Below are positions 6,040 through 8,441 of a DNA stretch of 8,441 nucleotides, one piece after another. Origin of the DNA: CAYWLI01 sp964519535 (lineage in GTDB: Bacteria; Desulfobacterota; B13-G15; RBG-16-54-18). The first letter of the stretch is position 1. Every line of letters starts with the position of its first letter. Location of the stretch: contig CAZFIR010000042.1 of NCBI GenBank assembly GCA_964519535.1, forward strand, positions 1-8,441. Direction: 5' to 3'. Both the position numbers and the translations under genes were made by a program. Under the pieces are notes generated by a model, which saw nothing but the letters and a program-made list of their open reading frames with translations, made no database searches and had not been told where the DNA came from.

Positions 6040-7458
6040 ATGGACATCGCAGAATACGCCACAGAGCAATTTTTCAGCTACCGGGTTGATATCCCTTCGA
6101 TGGAGTATGCAAAACAATACCTCGAAGAGAGGAAGTCACCCCTTCAGGCAAAAGAGTTAACAATCATCATACCTGACAGGAATGAGGACCCGGAGGCCCT
6201 GCGTGCTACCGTGATTCAACTGGCCATGAGCAATTCCCTGACGGGGATATTTCACCAGATTGATAACAAACACTTTAGAATCAAGCGGATTATCGTCAGC
6301 GACCAGTCTGATCTCAGGATCGCGATGAACAATAGGGGGTCATTGTATACGGTGAAGGATGTGTTGTATAATACCCTCAAAGAGGCTGATATGCCTGAAA
6401 TATATCATCTTCGTTTCGACACTGAGATGAGCGAAATTGTTTATGATTATCTGAGAGATCATCTCCAGCTCAGCATCAAGGACCGAGGCAGACCGATTCT
6501 CGGTAAGGGGATCAACATGGCCATCAGCTCTCTGGTATCTTCGGATAAGACGGATGGTGAGATCGTTGATCACGATACCGTGTTGGTCTTCATGGATGCG
6601 GAGAACAAGGCGGTGAATTACAAGGACCCCTTCCTCCTCGGCTCGCCGCTCATTTACGAGGGATCGCCCGTCCTATTCAGCAAGGCGGCATTTCGAAGAT
6701 ATCATATGGAGGGTGAGCGCAGAAAGATCGGCGGTCGGGTGAATGCCTCTTTGGGCGTGCCGCTCCTGCACATGCTGATCCATGAGGGGCTGCTGCTGAT
6801 TAAAAAACCAATCACCTATCCGCTTTCGGGAGAGATAGGGATTGACAGAGACCTCTTTTGGTCGATCAAGATATCGGAGCGGTATGGTGTTGAGACGACA
6901 ACCCTCCTCCAGTTCTTCAGTAAGGATGAAAAAGGCAAGACGATGCTTTCTGAGGAGGGTTTTGTGCAGGTGGATCTCGGCATTAATATGGATCAACCGT
7001 TGGCCGAAGGTAAACCTCCAAGAGAGGTTCTCGCGAGGGTGCGCATGATGTCGGAGGACATTATCGCTGCAACGTTTCAGATTATGGGGAGGCAGATCAG
7101 AGAGACATGGGGATCCTCCACAGAGTTTATGAGGATGTTCGGAGAATTTCAGCGGCATAGCATTGAGCGGTGGATGCAGTCGCATGATACCCGGTTGATC
7201 ACGGGCGGGATCGGTCATGAGGATCTGCGGCGAACGGTCTATGCTGTGGTCAAAGAGCATGCCGATAATTTCTTTTTAGAAGAGGGCTTTATAAAGAGGG
7301 TATGGCGGGAGTTCAGGGAGACGCTGTATCACCGTGATGAGGGGTTTATGCCGCCGATCAACGGGATCAAAGATGATCTGGGAGATAAGTTTGATGAGTT
7401 GAGAGAGCGATTGATCAATACCCAAGAAAGGATCTATCCAGAAACGAGGAATACGTAA
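6040..7458 (+). CDS. GT81-like glycosyltransferase with altered metal-binding motif
   Basis: This 472-residue protein is a soluble GT-A type glycosyltransferase. TIIIPDRNED (41-50) is the nucleotide-sugar binding start, LGKGIN (154-159) matches the GKG of GpgS, VFMDAENKAVN (183-193) sits at the DxD position but reads D186-A-E188, PLSGEIGIDRDL (261-272) parallels GpgS PLGGEYAATREL, RYGVETTTLLQFF (281-293) parallels YGVEIGLLVDTF, and VDLGINMD (311-318) parallels VNLGVREH with Asp at the metal-binding His position. A helical tail fills about 330-472. By this resemblance it probably transfers a hexose to a phosphoglycerate-type or glucosylglycerate-type acceptor; donor and acceptor are unknown. 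It could be the second transferase of a mannosylglucosylglycerate-type pathway, or a regulatory pseudo-enzyme. The upstream frame is closed by TAG at 6013-6015 and 6040 is the only start before residue 21, although no Shine-Dalgarno precedes it. Confidence 0.8.
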   Translation: MDIAEYATEQFFSYRVDIPSMEYAKQYLEERKSPLQAKELTIIIPDRNEDPEALRATVIQLAMSNSLTGIFHQIDNKHFRIKRIIVSDQSDLRIAMNNRGSLYTVKDVLYNTLKEADMPEIYHLRFDTEMSEIVYDYLRDHLQLSIKDRGRPILGKGINMAISSLVSSDKTDGEIVDHDTVLVFMDAENKAVNYKDPFLLGSPLIYEGSPVLFSKAAFRRYHMEGERRKIGGRVNASLGVPLLHMLIHEGLLLIKKPITYPLSGEIGIDRDLFWSIKISERYGVETTTLLQFFSKDEKGKTMLSEEGFVQVDLGINMDQPLAEGKPPREVLARVRMMSEDIIAATFQIMGRQIRETWGSSTEFMRMFGEFQRHSIERWMQSHDTRLITGGIGHEDLRRTVYAVVKEHADNFFLEEGFIKRVWREFRETLYHRDEGFMPPINGIKDDLGDKFDELRERLINTQERIYPETRNT

Positions 7459-7498
7459 CAAACCTCATCGGGTTACCTCGAGGGACATCAAGAAATCC

Positions 7499-7503
7499 AG
7501 GAG
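7499..7503 (+). promoter_or_regulatory. ribosome binding site of the second glycosyltransferase gene
   Basis: AGGAG lies 9 bases before the ATG at 7513. It supports separate initiation here even though the frame is continuous with the preceding gene apart from one TAA. Confidence 0.65.
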
Positions 7504-7512
7504 CAAGCCATC

Positions 7513-8441
7513 ATGCACTATGCAACTGCACTCAGGGCCTACACAGCCAAGCGGATCGAAGAGATAGAGTCAGCGGATATACTCGTAGCCATCCCCTGCT
7601 ACAATAATGAGTGGACCATTGCCCACGTCATTCAGACGGTCACTCACGGCTTGGCCAAGCATTACCGTGATCGACGCTGTGTGATTTTTATTGCCGATGG
7701 TGGATCCACCGATGATACCCGTGAGGTGGTCAAAGAGTTTCAAATCAAGCCCTGGCAGGAAAAGGTCGTTTCGATCTACCGGGGCGCGGCGGGAAAGGGA
7801 TCGGCTTTACGGTCGGTTTTCGAGGCGGCTAAGTTGCTGAAGGTCCAGGCGTGCGCTGTAGTAGACTCTGACCTCAGGAGCATCACCTCAGATTGGGTCA
7901 AATATCTCCTTGATCCCGTTTTGGAGAAGGGCTATCAGTTTGTAGCCCCGGTGTATATGCGACACAAGTATGATGGGACCATTACCAACAACATCGTGTA
8001 CAACCTCACCCGCGCCCTGTACGGCAAGCGGATTCGACAACCCATTGGAGGAGACTTTGCCTTCTCAAGGGATGCGGCGAAGTTCTATAGTGAGCAGGAT
8101 GTCTGGGATACCGACGTGGCCCGTTTTGGGATCGACATCTGGATGACGACCAATGCTATTACCCAGGGCTTCAAGATCTGTCAGTCCAACTTGGGGGTCA
8201 AGATCCATGATACCAAAGACCCAGGTTTTCATTTAGGGCCTATGTTCCGTCAGGTGCTTTGGACCGTTTTCTCCCTCATGGAGCGGCATGAGGGTTACTG
8301 GAAGGACATTCAGGGGAGTGAATCCGTAGAGGTCTTTGGGCATGAAGATTATGTAGAGCCCGAGCCTGTGAAGGTCGATCTGGAAGGCTTAATCCAGAAT
8401 TTCAAAATCGGCTTTCAGCAATTCTCACCGTTGTGGAAAGA
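7513..8441 (+). CDS. GT81-like glucosyl-3-phosphoglycerate synthase candidate, partial
   Basis: An open frame of 309 complete codons plus two bases runs off the right edge, so the C-terminus is missing. It is a GT-A glycosyltransferase: ILVAIPCYNNEWTI (23-36) and FIADGGSTDDT (59-69) at the nucleotide-sugar site, AAGKGSALRS (92-101) with the GKG motif, VVDSDLRS (116-123) with DxD metal ligands D118 and D120, RQPIGGDFAFSR (175-186) matching the QPLGGEYAATR loop of mycobacterial GpgS, and LGVKIHD (227-233) with H232 at the GpgS metal-binding His. These support a retaining GT81-type enzyme moving glucose (or mannose) from an NDP-sugar to 3-phosphoglycerate, making the substrate for the divergently encoded HAD phosphatase. 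It lies 54 bases after the other transferase on the same transcript. A glycerate-accepting (non-phosphorylated) synthase of the same fold is the main alternative; plain GT2 is the generic label it may carry in databases. Confidence 0.8.
   Translation, partial: MHYATALRAYTAKRIEEIESADILVAIPCYNNEWTIAHVIQTVTHGLAKHYRDRRCVIFIADGGSTDDTREVVKEFQIKPWQEKVVSIYRGAAGKGSALRSVFEAAKLLKVQACAVVDSDLRSITSDWVKYLLDPVLEKGYQFVAPVYMRHKYDGTITNNIVYNLTRALYGKRIRQPIGGDFAFSRDAAKFYSEQDVWDTDVARFGIDIWMTTNAITQGFKICQSNLGVKIHDTKDPGFHLGPMFRQVLWTVFSLMERHEGYWKDIQGSESVEVFGHEDYVEPEPVKVDLEGLIQNFKIGFQQFSPLWK

Noticed and set aside
6673..7260. Minus-strand open frame of 195 codons inside the first glycosyltransferase
   Set aside because: No recognisable domain or ribosome site; the plus-strand frame has clear glycosyltransferase motifs over the same bases.
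1..8441. CRISPR array, tRNA or rRNA gene, insertion sequence
   Set aside because: No regularly spaced repeats, no cloverleaf or rRNA-like stretch, and no transposase or terminal inverted repeats were seen on either strand.

Overview
The window looks like chromosomal DNA from a bacterium of mid GC content. The gene content (HicBA and PIN modules, a MalQ amylomaltase, a GH57 protein with a DUF3536-like C-terminal half, and glucosyl/mannosyl-3-phosphoglycerate-type enzymes) would fit an anaerobic or environmental Gram-negative lineage such as Desulfobacterota or Nitrospirota. That placement is a guess; nothing in the window fixes the taxonomy.

Left part (1-1008): a small toxin-type accessory patch. 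A PIN-domain protein runs leftwards and leaves the window at base 1. It is divergent from a compact antitoxin-first hicB-hicA pair. The roughly 100-base gap between them carries one good sigma70-type promoter in each direction and four copies of TGACAA/TTGTCA. The PIN promoter predicts a leaderless transcript starting at the GTG codon. The hicB promoter predicts a leader of about 11 bases that is little more than the Shine-Dalgarno site.

Central part (1085-5896, minus strand): an apparent three-gene operon, read right to left. It starts with a HAD phosphatase of the mannosyl-3-phosphoglycerate phosphatase family, followed 40 bases later by an 807-residue GH57-type protein and 11 bases after that by the 4-alpha-glucanotransferase malQ. 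A weak palindrome lies between malQ and hicA, which converge.

Right part (5897-8441, plus strand): divergent from the operon are two consecutive glycosyltransferase genes of GT-A type, both resembling the GT81 glucosyl-3-phosphoglycerate synthase family. The second is cut by the window end and keeps the family's GKG, DxD, QPxGG and metal-binding His features. The first is a diverged relative in which the DxD reads D-A-E and the His position appears to be Asp. The divergent promoters overlap at their -10 elements.

Together the five metabolic genes suggest a pathway that puts a hexose on 3-phosphoglycerate, removes the phosphate to give glucosylglycerate or mannosylglycerate (possibly with a second sugar from the other transferase), and couples this to alpha-glucan turnover through GH57 and MalQ. 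The product could be a compatible solute, or more speculatively a glycerate-capped alpha-glucan comparable to mycobacterial methylglucose lipopolysaccharide, whose reducing end is glucosylglycerate.
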